Source of the DNA: Microbulbifer aggregans
Lineage (GTDB): Bacteria; Pseudomonadota; Gammaproteobacteria; Pseudomonadales; Cellvibrionaceae
Assembly: GCF_001750105.1 (NCBI RefSeq)
Contig: NZ_CP014143.1
Span: forward strand, 3,069,501-3,133,500
Direction of reading: 5' to 3'
Length of the DNA: 64,000 nucleotides
Shown: positions 52,146 to 62,032 of the stretch, piece by piece
How positions within the stretch are numbered: the first letter of the stretch is position 1
Layout of the letters: each line of letters starts with the position of its first letter
Made by a program: the position numbers and the translations under genes
The notes under the pieces: model-generated
The model's database searches: none
What the model was told of the DNA's origin: nothing
Seen by the model: the letters and a program-made list of their open reading frames with translations, nothing else

Positions 52146-54524
52146 ATGTGGATTGACTGGTTGCGCCCACTGGACCGCAAACTGGTGCGGGATCTGTGGT
52201 CTATCAAAGGCCAGGCACTGGCGATTGCCGTGGTGATCGGCTGTGGCATCGGCATGTATGTGATGTCCAAGGGCATGCTGATCTCCCTGGCGGAGACCCG
52301 CAGTGCCTATTACGAGCGCTATCGCTTCGCCGACGTGGTTGCACCGGTCAAACGCGCACCCAATGCCCTGCTCGACGAGATCGCCGCACTCCCGGGTGTA
52401 CGGCGGGCGGAAACCCGCATCCGTGCCGGGGTGATCCTCGATGTGGCCGGTGCGTCCGCGCCCATCACCGGAGAAATCCAGTCCCTGCCCCCGTTCCCGC
52501 AACCGCATATCAACGATATCGTCCTCCATCGCGGCCGCTACTTCGATCCCCAGCACGAAGAGGAAGTGCTGGTACTGGATGCCTTTGCCGAGGCGCACCA
52601 GCTGGAGCCCGGTGACCACCTGTATGCCATTCTCAACGGCACCAAGAAACGCCTGACCGTGACCGGAATCGTCCTGTCGCCGGAATATGTCTATGCGATT
52701 TCGCCCGGGGAAATTGTCCCGGACAAGAAACGGTTTGGCGTACTGTGGATGAACCGGGATGCCCTCGCGCATGCGTTCGACCTGGACGGCGCCTTCAACG
52801 AGGCAGTGATCCTGACCTCCACAGGCACCGACGAAGACGCCCTGATCCAGCGACTCGACAACCTGTTAAAGCGTTATGGCGCCACGGGCGCCTACGGGCG
52901 GGATCAGCAGATATCGGACCAGTTCCTCACCAATGAAATCAACCAGCTGGAAACCATCGGCCGCATCCTGCCACCAATTTTCCTGCTGGTGGCTGCGTTT
53001 CTGCTCAATGTGGTGGTGGGACGGCTGATCGATACGGAGCGCGAGCAGATCGGGCTGCTCAAGGCCTTTGGCTACAGCAATGGGGCCGTCGCCAAACACT
53101 ATATGAAGATGATCGGTCTGATTACGCTGCTGGGTGTGGTGATCGGGATCCTTCTCGGATTGTGGTTGGGCCGCGGCCTCGCCCATATGTATCAGGACTT
53201 CTTCAAGTTCCCTTTCCTTTTGTTTCGCCCGCCACCAGACGTGTACCTGGTTTCTGTGGGCTTCAGCCTACTGGTTGCCGGTGTGGGTACCGTCTCATCG
53301 GTCCGTCGCGTAGTGCAACTGGAACCCGCCATCGCCATGGTGCCGCCGCCTCCACCGGATTACAGCCGCGCGGCCCGTTGGCTGGAGAGACTGGCACCCT
53401 GGGTCGACCAGCCCAGTCGGATGATCCTCAGGCACATTTACCGCTGGCCAAAGCGCGCCGCAATGACAGTGCTCGGCATTGGTATGTCCATGGGGTTGCT
53501 GATCGGTGCAAGCTTTTCCATGGACGCGATGATGTTTATGGTGGATATCAGTTTCAACGTCATCGACCGCCAGGACGTGACAGTGAATTTTGTCGAACCG
53601 CGCAACAAGCGCGCCATTCAGGATGTACTGCATGCACCGGGTGTGATGACGGCCGAGCCCTTTCGCGCCATCCCCGTAGTGCTCCGCAACGGACCCAATG
53701 TGCGCCGTGAGGCAATCCTCGGGCTTGAAGCGGAGCCTGAATTGAGCCGGATCGTCGATACGACTTTACACCCTGTAGCATTACCGGAGCAGGGGCTCGT
53801 GTTGTCCGACAAGCTTGCGGAATTGCTCGACATCGGCACCGGGGACCTGCTGCGGGTGGAAGTACGAACCGGCCGCCGGCCCGAAGTGGACCTGATGGTG
53901 AGCTGTATCGTCAAAACCTATATGGGCACCACCGCCTATATGCACCTGGACGCGATGAACCGCTTGCTGATGGAAGACAGTGCCATTTCGGGTGCCTATC
54001 TGCTGGTCGACCCCGACGAGACCGATGCCCTGTATGAATCATTGAAGAACACACCGGTGGTCGCGGGCGTCAGCCTGCAGGAACAGGCACAGAATGCCTT
54101 CTATGAAACCCTGCAGGACAGCCTCGGCACCTTTGTTTTTTTCAACACACTCTTTGCCGGCCTGATCGCGGTAGGCGTGGTTTACAACAATGCACGTATC
54201 TCCCTGTCAGAGCGCGGGCGTGAACTGGCAAGCCTGCGTGTACTGGGCCTTACCCGCGGCGAGGTTTCCTATATTCTGCTGGGAGAACTGGCGCTGCTCA
54301 CTGTGCTGGCACTGCCACTGGGTGCTCTGCTCGGTTACCTGCTGGCCGCCCTGCTGGTACAGTCTTTCGATACCGAGCTGTTCCGGATCCCGCTGGTGAT
54401 CGGTGATTCCACCTACGGCTACGCCGCTCTTGTCGTTGTTCTGGCGGCCATCGGTTCTGGCATGCTGGTGCGCCGCCGAATCGATCACCTCGACCTGATT
54501 GCGGTCCTCAAAACCCGGGAGTGA
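52146..54524 (+). CDS. FtsX/MacB-type ABC transporter permease
   Basis: 792-residue permease with two FtsX/MacB-like halves. Membrane segments near residues 18-45 (GQALAIAVVIGCGIGMYVMSKGM), 275-295, 322-345 and 365-388. The second half has about 440-460 (MTVLGIGMSMGLLIGASFSMDAMMF), 661-685 (TFVFFNTLFAGLIAVGVVYNNARI), 710-735 and 760-782. Large periplasmic parts lie between. The typical SERGRELASLRVLGLTRGEVSYILLGE block precedes the penultimate helices. Likely exports lipids, peptides or drugs across the envelope. Its stop is one base before the adaptor's ATG. Confidence 0.93.
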   Translation: MWIDWLRPLDRKLVRDLWSIKGQALAIAVVIGCGIGMYVMSKGMLISLAETRSAYYERYRFADVVAPVKRAPNALLDEIAALPGVRRAETRIRAGVILDVAGASAPITGEIQSLPPFPQPHINDIVLHRGRYFDPQHEEEVLVLDAFAEAHQLEPGDHLYAILNGTKKRLTVTGIVLSPEYVYAISPGEIVPDKKRFGVLWMNRDALAHAFDLDGAFNEAVILTSTGTDEDALIQRLDNLLKRYGATGAYGRDQQISDQFLTNEINQLETIGRILPPIFLLVAAFLLNVVVGRLIDTEREQIGLLKAFGYSNGAVAKHYMKMIGLITLLGVVIGILLGLWLGRGLAHMYQDFFKFPFLLFRPPPDVYLVSVGFSLLVAGVGTVSSVRRVVQLEPAIAMVPPPPPDYSRAARWLERLAPWVDQPSRMILRHIYRWPKRAAMTVLGIGMSMGLLIGASFSMDAMMFMVDISFNVIDRQDVTVNFVEPRNKRAIQDVLHAPGVMTAEPFRAIPVVLRNGPNVRREAILGLEAEPELSRIVDTTLHPVALPEQGLVLSDKLAELLDIGTGDLLRVEVRTGRRPEVDLMVSCIVKTYMGTTAYMHLDAMNRLLMEDSAISGAYLLVDPDETDALYESLKNTPVVAGVSLQEQAQNAFYETLQDSLGTFVFFNTLFAGLIAVGVVYNNARISLSERGRELASLRVLGLTRGEVSYILLGELALLTVLALPLGALLGYLLAALLVQSFDTELFRIPLVIGDSTYGYAALVVVLAAIGSGMLVRRRIDHLDLIAVLKTRE

Positions 54525-54525
54525 C

Positions 54526-55734
54526 ATGGGCAAAAAGCTGTTGCGAAGGATAGTGACCGGCGCCCTTCTCGGGGCGCTGGTGGCATTCTTTGTCTATGCC
54601 TACCTGCCGAAGCCTGTCCCGGTCGATCTGGCTGCAGTTTCCCGTGGCCCCCTGGAGGTGTTTGTGCGCGACGAGGGCTATACCCGCGTGCATGATGTCT
54701 ACGTGGTTTCGGCACCGGTCACCGGTTATTTACTGCGTATCGGTCGCGAGGTGGGCGATGTCGTCGAGGCCGACAAGACACTGATCGCAGAACTACTTCC
54801 CACCAGTCCGGGCTTTCTGGACAAGCGCGGGCGTACCCAGGCCCTCGCCGCGATCCAGAGTGCCGAGGCTGCGCTGAATCTGGCGCGGGCAGAACGGCGT
54901 GATGCCGAGGCCCGCCTCGCCTTTGCCCGCTCCGACGCCCGCCGCATTCGCGCCCTGGCAAAAAAGAATTACGTATCACAATCCGAGCTGGAACGCGCTG
55001 AACTCGCACTGGACAGTGCCATCGCCGCTGTTGATACCGCCAAGGCCGCGGAGCGCGCCCGCGCCGGAGATGTCGACAGCGCCCGCGCGCTACTGATCTC
55101 TCCGGAGCCTGGCAGTGCTGCCAACCCTGAAGATATCGTGACCGTCACTGCACCCGTTAGTGGCCGGGTGCTGCGATTGCAGCAGGAAAGCGAGCGGGTG
55201 GTGATCGCCGGCACTCCACTGGTAGAGATCGGGAACGCCGCCGAACTGGAAGTGGTGGTCGATTTGCTCTCCCGGGATGCGGTGCAGGTAGAACCCGGCG
55301 CCCCAGTGGAATTCACCAGCTGGGGCGGCGAGAAACCTCTCACCGGACGGGTGCGGCTGGTCGAACCCTTCGGGTTTACCAAGATCTCTGCGCTCGGTAT
55401 CGAGGAACAGCGGGTCAACGTGATTATCGACTTCACCGAGCCGCGAGAGCGATGGTCACGGCTGGGCCACGGTTACCGGGTAGATGCCGCAATCCGGGTG
55501 TGGCGCGGGGAAGACGTACTGCAGCTGCCTACCGGGGCACTGTTCCGACACCAGGGAGAGTGGGCAGTTTTCCGAGTCGAGGGAGACCGTGCTGAACGAG
55601 TCATCGTCAAAATCGGCAAGAACAATGGCCTGCAAGCGCAGGTACTCGAGGGCGTGGGCGATGGTGAGACACTCGTTCTGCATCCCAGTGAACGCATCTC
55701 TGACGGCGTACTGATCGAGGAGCGCCAACAATAG
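54526..55734 (+). CDS. HlyD-type periplasmic adaptor of the ABC exporter
   Basis: 402 residues from ATG 54526, one base after the permease stop. Signal anchor RIVTGALLGALVAFFVYAYLP (about 7-27). Barrel-sandwich halves: RVHDVYVVSAPVTGYLLRIGREVGDVV and DIVTVTAPVSGRVLRLQQESERVV. A long helical hairpin, rich in Ala/Arg/Glu (about 100-190), lies between them. Beta-barrel region ELEVVVDLLSRDAVQVEPGAPVEF follows. Together with the two genes before it this is a MacAB-like tripartite exporter lacking a dedicated outer-membrane gene here. Confidence 0.93.
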   Translation: MGKKLLRRIVTGALLGALVAFFVYAYLPKPVPVDLAAVSRGPLEVFVRDEGYTRVHDVYVVSAPVTGYLLRIGREVGDVVEADKTLIAELLPTSPGFLDKRGRTQALAAIQSAEAALNLARAERRDAEARLAFARSDARRIRALAKKNYVSQSELERAELALDSAIAAVDTAKAAERARAGDVDSARALLISPEPGSAANPEDIVTVTAPVSGRVLRLQQESERVVIAGTPLVEIGNAAELEVVVDLLSRDAVQVEPGAPVEFTSWGGEKPLTGRVRLVEPFGFTKISALGIEEQRVNVIIDFTEPRERWSRLGHGYRVDAAIRVWRGEDVLQLPTGALFRHQGEWAVFRVEGDRAERVIVKIGKNNGLQAQVLEGVGDGETLVLHPSERISDGVLIEERQQ

Positions 55735-55943
55735 CGTTTCAGCGGCCGGACGACTCCCCAATACCAATAACTACTGTGTAAGCCCCTGTAATCCACCCCT
55801 CTTGCACTTCCTCCCTTCTGATGTCAACGTTGGCGAGGACACCTCCATTACGGGCTCCGGTCGTTATTTCAGAAATCCTAGATCTGGCCGGCAAGCTGAA
55901 GTTCTGTGTTTGCGAAAGCCCTCATTCAACAGAGGACATAAGA

Positions 55944-57920
55944 ATGTTCAAGCGACACCTCGTTTACGCAGTCGCACTGGTGTTTTTCCCCTTTTCTGTT
56001 CTCGCACAAACTCCTGAATGGGGTCATCCCGAGGATATTCCCAGGGCTGAACCCGTGACGGTTGGACTGGCCGGGGAACAACCCGCGGACATCGTGCGCT
56101 ATCTGATGGCAGAGGGCGCGCTGTCCGCCAAAGTATCCCCCCGCGGAGATCAGGTGGCATTCATCCGGCGCATTACCGGTGAGCCGCAACTCTGGGTAAC
56201 CGACCTAAAAAATCGTTGGCCTCAGCAACTCACCTTTGGCAGTGGGATCAGCTTTTTTGAATGGCAGCCTAACGGTGAGGCGCTGTTGATCGGTCGGGAT
56301 GCCGACGGCAACGAGCGTGAGGGCTATTACCTGTTGTCTGCAGACGGCACGGAAGAAACGCAGCTCCTGGCCGCCTCAGACGCGTATCGCGTATTCGGCA
56401 TGTTCTCCCGGGATGGTGCCCATATCTTTTATGCCTCCACCGAGCGCAACGGGCGAGACTTTGATATCTACCGCCACTCGATAGCAAGCAGCAAGACCAC
56501 GCGCCTGTTCGAGGGGCACTTTGGATACTACCCCACCAGTCTGAATCCGGAAGGAACAGCGCTTCTTATCAGTGAGGCCCGTGGTGAGGACGCCAATGAC
56601 CTGCACTGGCTGGATGTAAACAACGGCAAGCTCCGTCCATTGTTCCAGCCGCAGGTGGCCGCCCGCTACAGTGACTTTACCTGGCTCCCCGACGGCAGCG
56701 GTTTTTTCCTCTCTACCAACGAAGGCCGGGAATACCAGAGCCTGGCCTTTTACTCGCTGGAGCAGAAGAAGCTGGAATTTCTCAGCACCCCCGACAGCGA
56801 TATTCACAACGTTAGCCTCAGCGCGAGCGGACGCTATCTCTCCTGGACGACCAATGACGGCGGCTACTCCAGCCTCCATGTCTTGGACCGAAACCGTAAC
56901 CGGGAACTAACCGCACCAGAAATTGCGCGCGGCGTATACCGGAGCCACTTTTCCCCGGACGGCGAGACACTCATGGTGTGGGTCACCGGTCCCCGCACTC
57001 CGGGCGATGTCTACACATGGTATCTAGAGGAGGGCGAATTCCATCACGCTGTCAAAGCCTCACTGGCTGGCCTGCAGGCAAAGAACTTTGTCATCCCGGA
57101 GTCGGTCTTCTTTGAGGCGCGGGACGGCGTCAGACTGCATGGGCTGCTCTACCTTCCCGAGCAACCCCGGCACATCCTCAATCCACCGGTGGTGGTCAAC
57201 GTCCACGGCGGCCCCACGGGGCAGGCGCGGCCCCGGTTCCAACCCAGTTTCCAGTATCTCGTCAACAAGGGCATCGCCGTGTTTGACGTGAATGTCCGTG
57301 GTTCAACCGGCTTCGGAAAAAACTTCACTCGAATGGACAACCGCGAAAAACGGCTCGACTCCGTCCGCGACCTGGTGGATACCGCCGCATTCCTCTCGAC
57401 GGATGACCGGGTCAATGGCGAGCGCATCGCCGTGATGGGAGGCTCGTACGGTGGTTATATGGTGAATGCCGTCCTCGGAACCTACCCGGGCATCTATGAT
57501 GCAGGGGTCTCGGTAGTGGGAGTCTCGAACTGGGTCCGAGCTTTGGAAGAAGCGTCGCCAGCACTAAAGGCCTCCGACCGGGTTGAGTATGGAGATATCC
57601 GCGAGGAGAAATGGCAGGAGTTCTATCGTGAGATTTCCCCAATCAATAACGCCGACAAAATTACCGTGCCAATGCTGTTTGCCCACGGTGCCAATGACCC
57701 CCGCGACCCGGTAACGGAGTCCGACGACATAGTGCGCACCATCCGCAAAGCCGGTCACCCGGTCAAATATCTTCGCTTTCCTGACGAGGGCCATGGCTTC
57801 AAGAAGCAGAAAAACCGGGTCACCTACCACCGCGAGGTGGCACAGTTTCTCGAGAACATACTCAAGCTCACCGACTCCGGCTCCCAGGTAGCCGAACTCG
57901 GAAAAGGCGGCGGTGACTAA
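55944..57920 (+). CDS. S9 family peptidase, secreted
   Basis: 658 residues from ATG 55944 (preceded by GAGGACATAAGA). Signal peptide HLVYAVALVFFPFSVLA (cut before QTPEW). N-terminal propeller with GISFFEWQPNGEALLIG and YYPTSLNPEGTALLIS. Catalytic domain: PVVVNVHGGPTGQARP, FDVNVRGSTGFGKNFTRMDNREK, nucleophile IAVMGGSYGGYMVNAVLG, MLFAHGANDPRDPV, FPDEGHGFKKQKNR. Ser, Asp and His triad all visible. Prolyl-oligopeptidase/acylaminoacyl-type exopeptidase, probably periplasmic. It lies 210 bp after the ABC cassette and probably has its own promoter. Confidence 0.93.
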   Translation: MFKRHLVYAVALVFFPFSVLAQTPEWGHPEDIPRAEPVTVGLAGEQPADIVRYLMAEGALSAKVSPRGDQVAFIRRITGEPQLWVTDLKNRWPQQLTFGSGISFFEWQPNGEALLIGRDADGNEREGYYLLSADGTEETQLLAASDAYRVFGMFSRDGAHIFYASTERNGRDFDIYRHSIASSKTTRLFEGHFGYYPTSLNPEGTALLISEARGEDANDLHWLDVNNGKLRPLFQPQVAARYSDFTWLPDGSGFFLSTNEGREYQSLAFYSLEQKKLEFLSTPDSDIHNVSLSASGRYLSWTTNDGGYSSLHVLDRNRNRELTAPEIARGVYRSHFSPDGETLMVWVTGPRTPGDVYTWYLEEGEFHHAVKASLAGLQAKNFVIPESVFFEARDGVRLHGLLYLPEQPRHILNPPVVVNVHGGPTGQARPRFQPSFQYLVNKGIAVFDVNVRGSTGFGKNFTRMDNREKRLDSVRDLVDTAAFLSTDDRVNGERIAVMGGSYGGYMVNAVLGTYPGIYDAGVSVVGVSNWVRALEEASPALKASDRVEYGDIREEKWQEFYREISPINNADKITVPMLFAHGANDPRDPVTESDDIVRTIRKAGHPVKYLRFPDEGHGFKKQKNRVTYHREVAQFLENILKLTDSGSQVAELGKGGGD

Positions 57921-57965
57921 AGCGCCCCATTACGTCGATGACTGAAAAGTTGTAGGAGGCTTTTT

Positions 57966-58817
57966 ATGACTGACGGGGGTCACGCCCTGATTAGCGGGGC
58001 TGGTAGCGGTCTTGGCTTCGGGATCGCACTGCGACTGCTACGCCGGGGGTGCCGGGTTTCAATTCTCGACCTGAAACTCGACTCCGGCCGGCATCAACAA
58101 TTAGTGAGCGCGGCAAAAGCTGGAAAAAGCCAGTGGCAATTTTTCATTGCCGAAATCACTGAGCTCGACCAGGTGCGGCAAGCCATTTCCACAGCAGTGG
58201 AACATTACGGTCCCCCATTTCTAGCGCTGAACTGCGCCGGCATCCTGGTCAACCGGGCGTTTACCGACCTGGAGCCAGACGACTTCCACCGGGTGCTAGA
58301 CGTAAACCTGAATGGCAGTTTCCATTTTGCCCATGCGGCATTACCCCATCTGCAACCTGGTGCACGTCTGGCCCTGGTCGCCTCACTGGCCGGCCTCACC
58401 AGCAACTACGGTTATGCCGCCTACGGTGCTTCCAAGTTTGGGGTGGTGGGTCTCGCAACCACTCTGCGCTTCGAGCTGCAGCCACAGGGTATTCAGGTGA
58501 GCTGTATCTGCCCTGCTGAAATCCGGACCCCCATGGTGGCGCGGGAGAAACGGGATGCACACCCGGTTTCCCTCGAACTGCGCAAAGTGGCCGGCTCTAT
58601 GGATGTGGATTCGGCCTGCGATCAGATACTGAGAGGGTTGGACGCGGGCAAGTGGATGATCATCCCCGGTGTTCGGCCCAGGTTGTTAGCTTTATTCAAT
58701 CGTATCCTGCCCGGGACTTTCTACCGCATCTGTTCGCTGCTCCTGCATCGTTCACTGCGCCGACTGGATACGAATGCAAAACTACAAAGGAAAACGCCCG
58801 CAGTGAGCGGGCGTTGA
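57966..58817 (+). CDS. Short-chain dehydrogenase/reductase
   Basis: 283-residue NAD(P)-dependent oxidoreductase. ATG is preceded by AGGAGG. Cofactor loop ISGAGSGLGFGIALRLLRRGC, NCAGI, catalytic VASLAGLTSNYGYAAYGASKFGVVGLA with YxxxK, and CPAEIRTPM. A C-terminal extension with LFNRILPGTFYRICSLLLHR is amphipathic and may touch the membrane. Substrate unknown. Its stop codon overlaps a terminator hairpin. Confidence 0.9.
   Translation: MTDGGHALISGAGSGLGFGIALRLLRRGCRVSILDLKLDSGRHQQLVSAAKAGKSQWQFFIAEITELDQVRQAISTAVEHYGPPFLALNCAGILVNRAFTDLEPDDFHRVLDVNLNGSFHFAHAALPHLQPGARLALVASLAGLTSNYGYAAYGASKFGVVGLATTLRFELQPQGIQVSCICPAEIRTPMVAREKRDAHPVSLELRKVAGSMDVDSACDQILRGLDAGKWMIIPGVRPRLLALFNRILPGTFYRICSLLLHRSLRRLDTNAKLQRKTPAVSGR
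58793..58815. terminator. Bidirectional terminator between SDR and maeA
   Basis: Perfect nine-base stem AACGCCCGC / GCGGGCGTT with an AGTGA loop; it includes the first base of the SDR stop codon (58815-58817). On the minus strand it ends maeA, followed by TTTTCC. Confidence 0.8.
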
Positions 58818-58835
58818 TTCTGCTAGGGGCGGTGA

Positions 58836-60515
58836 TCAGTAGGAACGGCGACGGTATTTTCGATAACCCGGATACCAGAAGTTCCGCTCAATGGCCGCCT
58901 CGAGCTTTTCCTCGGTCACCCCGGGGGCCACTCCATCCTCCTGCGCCTGCAGGCCGACCTTGAGTGCGATGTACTTGGTGATCTCGCGGATGTTGTTCAG
59001 ATCGGGCAGCATCGCACCCTCCCCTTTCTTCACCACTGGCGCATGCTCGGCCAGCGCATTGGACGCAGCCATCAGCATATTGTCCGTCACGCGGTTTGCA
59101 CCGGCGGCGATCACGCCGAGACCCACACCCGGGAAGATATAGACGTTGTTGCATTGCGCAATGGGATAGACCTTGCCATCCAGCTCCACCGGGGCAAAGG
59201 GACTGCCGGTGGCCACCAGTGCTTCACCCTGCGTCCAGGTCAGGATCTCCTGGGGCGTGGCCTCGGCACGGGAGGTCGGGTTCGAGAGCGGCAGTACCAG
59301 CGGGCGCGGGCAGCCAGCGTGCAGGGCTTCAATCACCTCCTGAGTAAACAGGCCGCCCTGACCGGAAACGCCGATCATGATGGTGGGCTTGGTGTTCTTC
59401 ACCAGCTGCAGCAGATCCCACTCACTCACGCCGGGGTACTTATCCGGATTCTGTGCCAGGCGCGACTGGAAATTGTGCAGGCCCTTCATGTCACTGGTGA
59501 CGAGACCGTAACGGTCGAACATCAAAAGACGTTCGCGGGCCTGCTCCTCGGAGAGACCCTCGCCTACCATGGCCATCACAATCTGTTCGGCGATACCGCA
59601 GCCGGCAGATCCGGCGCCGACCACCATCACCCGCTGTTCGCTCAGCTTCTCATCCTTGGCTTTGCAGGCCGCGAGCACGGTCCCCAGACAGACCGCCGCC
59701 GTACCCTGGATATCGTCATTGAAGCAGCAGAGTTCGTCGCGGTACTTTTCCAGCAGCGGCATGGCATTGGTCTGGGCGAAGTCCTCAAACTGCACCAGCA
59801 CTTTCGGCCAGCGGCGCTTCACCGCGGCGATAAACTCGCCCACGAACTCGTCGTACTCTTCCTGGGAAATACGCTCGTGGCGCCAGCCCATATACATGGG
59901 GTCGTTGAGCAAGGTGCGGTTATTGGTGCCCACATCCAGCGTCACGGGCAGTGTATACGCCGGGCTGATACCTCCGCAGGCGGTGTAGAGGGACAGCTTG
60001 CCGATGGGGATACCCATACCGCCAATGCCCTGGTCGCCCAGGCCGAGAATACGCTCGCCGTCGGTGACCACGATCACCTTGACGTTGTCCTTGGTGGCGC
60101 TGCGCAGGATATCGTCCATATGCTCGCGATCTGCGTAGGACACGAACAGGCCGCGATGGTTGCGGTAGATATTGGAAAACTCCTCACACGCCTTGCCCAC
60201 GGTGGGGGTATAGATGATCGGCAACATCTCCTCGATGTGCTCCTCGATCAGGCGGAAGAACAGCGTCTCGTTGTCGTCCTGGATACCGCGCAGGTAGATG
60301 TGGCGATCCAGGTCCGTCTTGCACTGCTGGTACTGGTGGTAAGCGCGGCGCGTCTGCTCTTCAATAGACTCGACGTTGTTGGGCAACAAGCCCACCAGAT
60401 TGAACTCGAGGCGCTCCTTGCGGGTAAAAGCGCTGCCCTTGTTGAGCAGCGGCATTTCCAGCAGTGACGGGCCGGCGTGGGGGATATAAAGGGGGCGTTT
60501 ATCTTCGTTGGTCAT
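58836..60515 (-). CDS. maeA: NAD-dependent malic enzyme
   Basis: Decarboxylates L-malate to pyruvate with NAD. 559 residues from ATG 60515 ([30 protein letters not shown]), which matches the E. coli SfcA/MaeA N-terminus; an upstream frame to 60563 is rejected. Blocks [85 protein letters not shown], the NAD loop [15 protein letters not shown], and [16 protein letters not shown] follow the family order. Confidence 0.97.
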   Translation of the reverse strand: MTNEDKRPLYIPHAGPSLLEMPLLNKGSAFTRKERLEFNLVGLLPNNVESIEEQTRRAYHQYQQCKTDLDRHIYLRGIQDDNETLFFRLIEEHIEEMLPIIYTPTVGKACEEFSNIYRNHRGLFVSYADREHMDDILRSATKDNVKVIVVTDGERILGLGDQGIGGMGIPIGKLSLYTACGGISPAYTLPVTLDVGTNNRTLLNDPMYMGWRHERISQEEYDEFVGEFIAAVKRRWPKVLVQFEDFAQTNAMPLLEKYRDELCCFNDDIQGTAAVCLGTVLAACKAKDEKLSEQRVMVVGAGSAGCGIAEQIVMAMVGEGLSEEQARERLLMFDRYGLVTSDMKGLHNFQSRLAQNPDKYPGVSEWDLLQLVKNTKPTIMIGVSGQGGLFTQEVIEALHAGCPRPLVLPLSNPTSRAEATPQEILTWTQGEALVATGSPFAPVELDGKVYPIAQCNNVYIFPGVGLGVIAAGANRVTDNMLMAASNALAEHAPVVKKGEGAMLPDLNNIREITKYIALKVGLQAQEDGVAPGVTEEKLEAAIERNFWYPGYRKYRRRSY

Positions 60516-60707
60516 CGCTTCACATATACGGAGAAAGCACCAGAAACCGAGCTCTGGCGGCATAAAATTCTTTTTAATGGATTCTGTGCAGGGGTTATTG
60601 CGGCCCGGAGAACGGCGGCCGCAATGCAGTCACGAAATGTTGCAATCTCACGGGAATTTACGCGAAATTCCCCGGCCTGCGCACGCGCGCAGACTACACG
60701 GGCAGCC

Positions 60708-61820
60708 TCAAGATAACAACTCTTCAGGGCTATCCAGCTCAGGAGACGGCGCGATTCCCTCCACCTCCACTGTCAGGTGAAATACCTGCGGGCAGCGCTC
60801 CTTGAGCTCCTTCTCCAGCTCATCGATCACCCGCTCGGTCCGCTCCAGAGTCGCCTGGATCACCGCCCGGGTCTCCACATATTCCCGCACCTGATGGGTC
60901 AGGCGTTCCTCGGGCACCCGCGACAACAACGCTTCCTCGTGGGCGTCGATGCGCTTGCGCAGGTCGCCAACGAGGCGCTCCTCCCGCAGCTCCACCTCAG
61001 CGACCACCACCGTATGGGTCTCGTCGACGATGATCGAGCGTACATCGTGGAAGCGCTCGATCTCCGGATGCCCCTTGCAGATATCCTGGAAGGCTTCCTC
61101 AGCGCCCACATCGCGGATACTGGTCAGGAGGCGCATATTGATCATGCCGAGGAAGATCGCGGTGACGCCCAGCATCAATGCAATGATCACCGAGAAGCCG
61201 ATGTCCCAGCTCTTGTCGCCAGTCAGCTGGGTCATGGTGATACCGGTTGCAGCCAGCAACACCCCGGTGACCGCGATACTGTCTTCCAGCAGCACCGCAA
61301 TCAGGGTTGGATCATCGGCCTGTCGCAGATAGCGAAAGGGATTGCGGAGTCCGGCAGCGCGCATACGCGAGAGGAACTCCTTTGCCGCCACGTACAGCAC
61401 GTATGCCTCAAGGACCAGGGCGATAAACAGCACCACGGCGGAGATCCAGATTGGTGCAATATCGAGCCCCAGCACCGACACAGAAGTCGGCCGCTCGACC
61501 ACCCCTACCTGGTGCCATGCATGCCAGGCGTGGGCGAGGCCGAGCCCGCAACCGATGGAAAAGAGACCGATCGCACTCCACAGGTTCCACAGGTATTTCT
61601 TCTGGCCGTGGCCGAACGCATAAGTCTGATCCGCCGGGCGCCCGCCACGAATCAATCCCACCAGCAGGAACACCTGATTGAGGGTGTCCATCAGGCTGTG
61701 CACCGCCTCGTTCATCATCGATGCCGAGTGCGTGGCGAGTGCCGCCATTCCTTTCAGGACAGTGACAATGCCATTCACACAGATGGCGTAGAGAACCGCT
61801 TTCTTTGAACCTTGGGCCAT
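60708..61820 (-). CDS. Cation diffusion facilitator family transporter
   Basis: 370 residues from ATG 61820 (MAQGSKKAVLYAICVN); an upstream in-frame extension to 61958 is unlikely. Six helices. Helix 2 carries SASMMNEAVHSLMDTLNQVFLLVGL with the His/Asp pair of the metal site, and helix 5 has EDSIAVTGVLLAATGITMTQL with Glu/Asp. The cytoplasmic C-terminal domain is long and charged. Exports divalent metal (zinc, iron, manganese or cobalt), specificity unknown. Adjacent to maeA on the same strand but separated by 192 bp. Confidence 0.92.
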   Translation of the reverse strand: MAQGSKKAVLYAICVNGIVTVLKGMAALATHSASMMNEAVHSLMDTLNQVFLLVGLIRGGRPADQTYAFGHGQKKYLWNLWSAIGLFSIGCGLGLAHAWHAWHQVGVVERPTSVSVLGLDIAPIWISAVVLFIALVLEAYVLYVAAKEFLSRMRAAGLRNPFRYLRQADDPTLIAVLLEDSIAVTGVLLAATGITMTQLTGDKSWDIGFSVIIALMLGVTAIFLGMINMRLLTSIRDVGAEEAFQDICKGHPEIERFHDVRSIIVDETHTVVVAEVELREERLVGDLRKRIDAHEEALLSRVPEERLTHQVREYVETRAVIQATLERTERVIDELEKELKERCPQVFHLTVEVEGIAPSPELDSPEELLS

Positions 61821-62032
61821 TTTTCCAACTATCGAGAAATCCCTGTCGCGACTAGGAGCATAGGCAATCTCCTGACCATGAGGTGCCAGGGACAAATACT
61901 GCCTAAGAAAATTGGTGCACACAATGATTACCCTGCCGGGAGGCATAGGACTCATCACTGCCTGTCTTACAAACTCCTATGATTTCATAACGGAAAGTTC
62001 GCCATGGATTTCCATTCACCGGGAGAAGCACA

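Noticed and set aside
59043..60467. 474-residue open frame on the plus strand
   Set aside because: It is entirely antisense to maeA, whose protein is unambiguous. High G+C makes long antisense frames common; no motif is seen.
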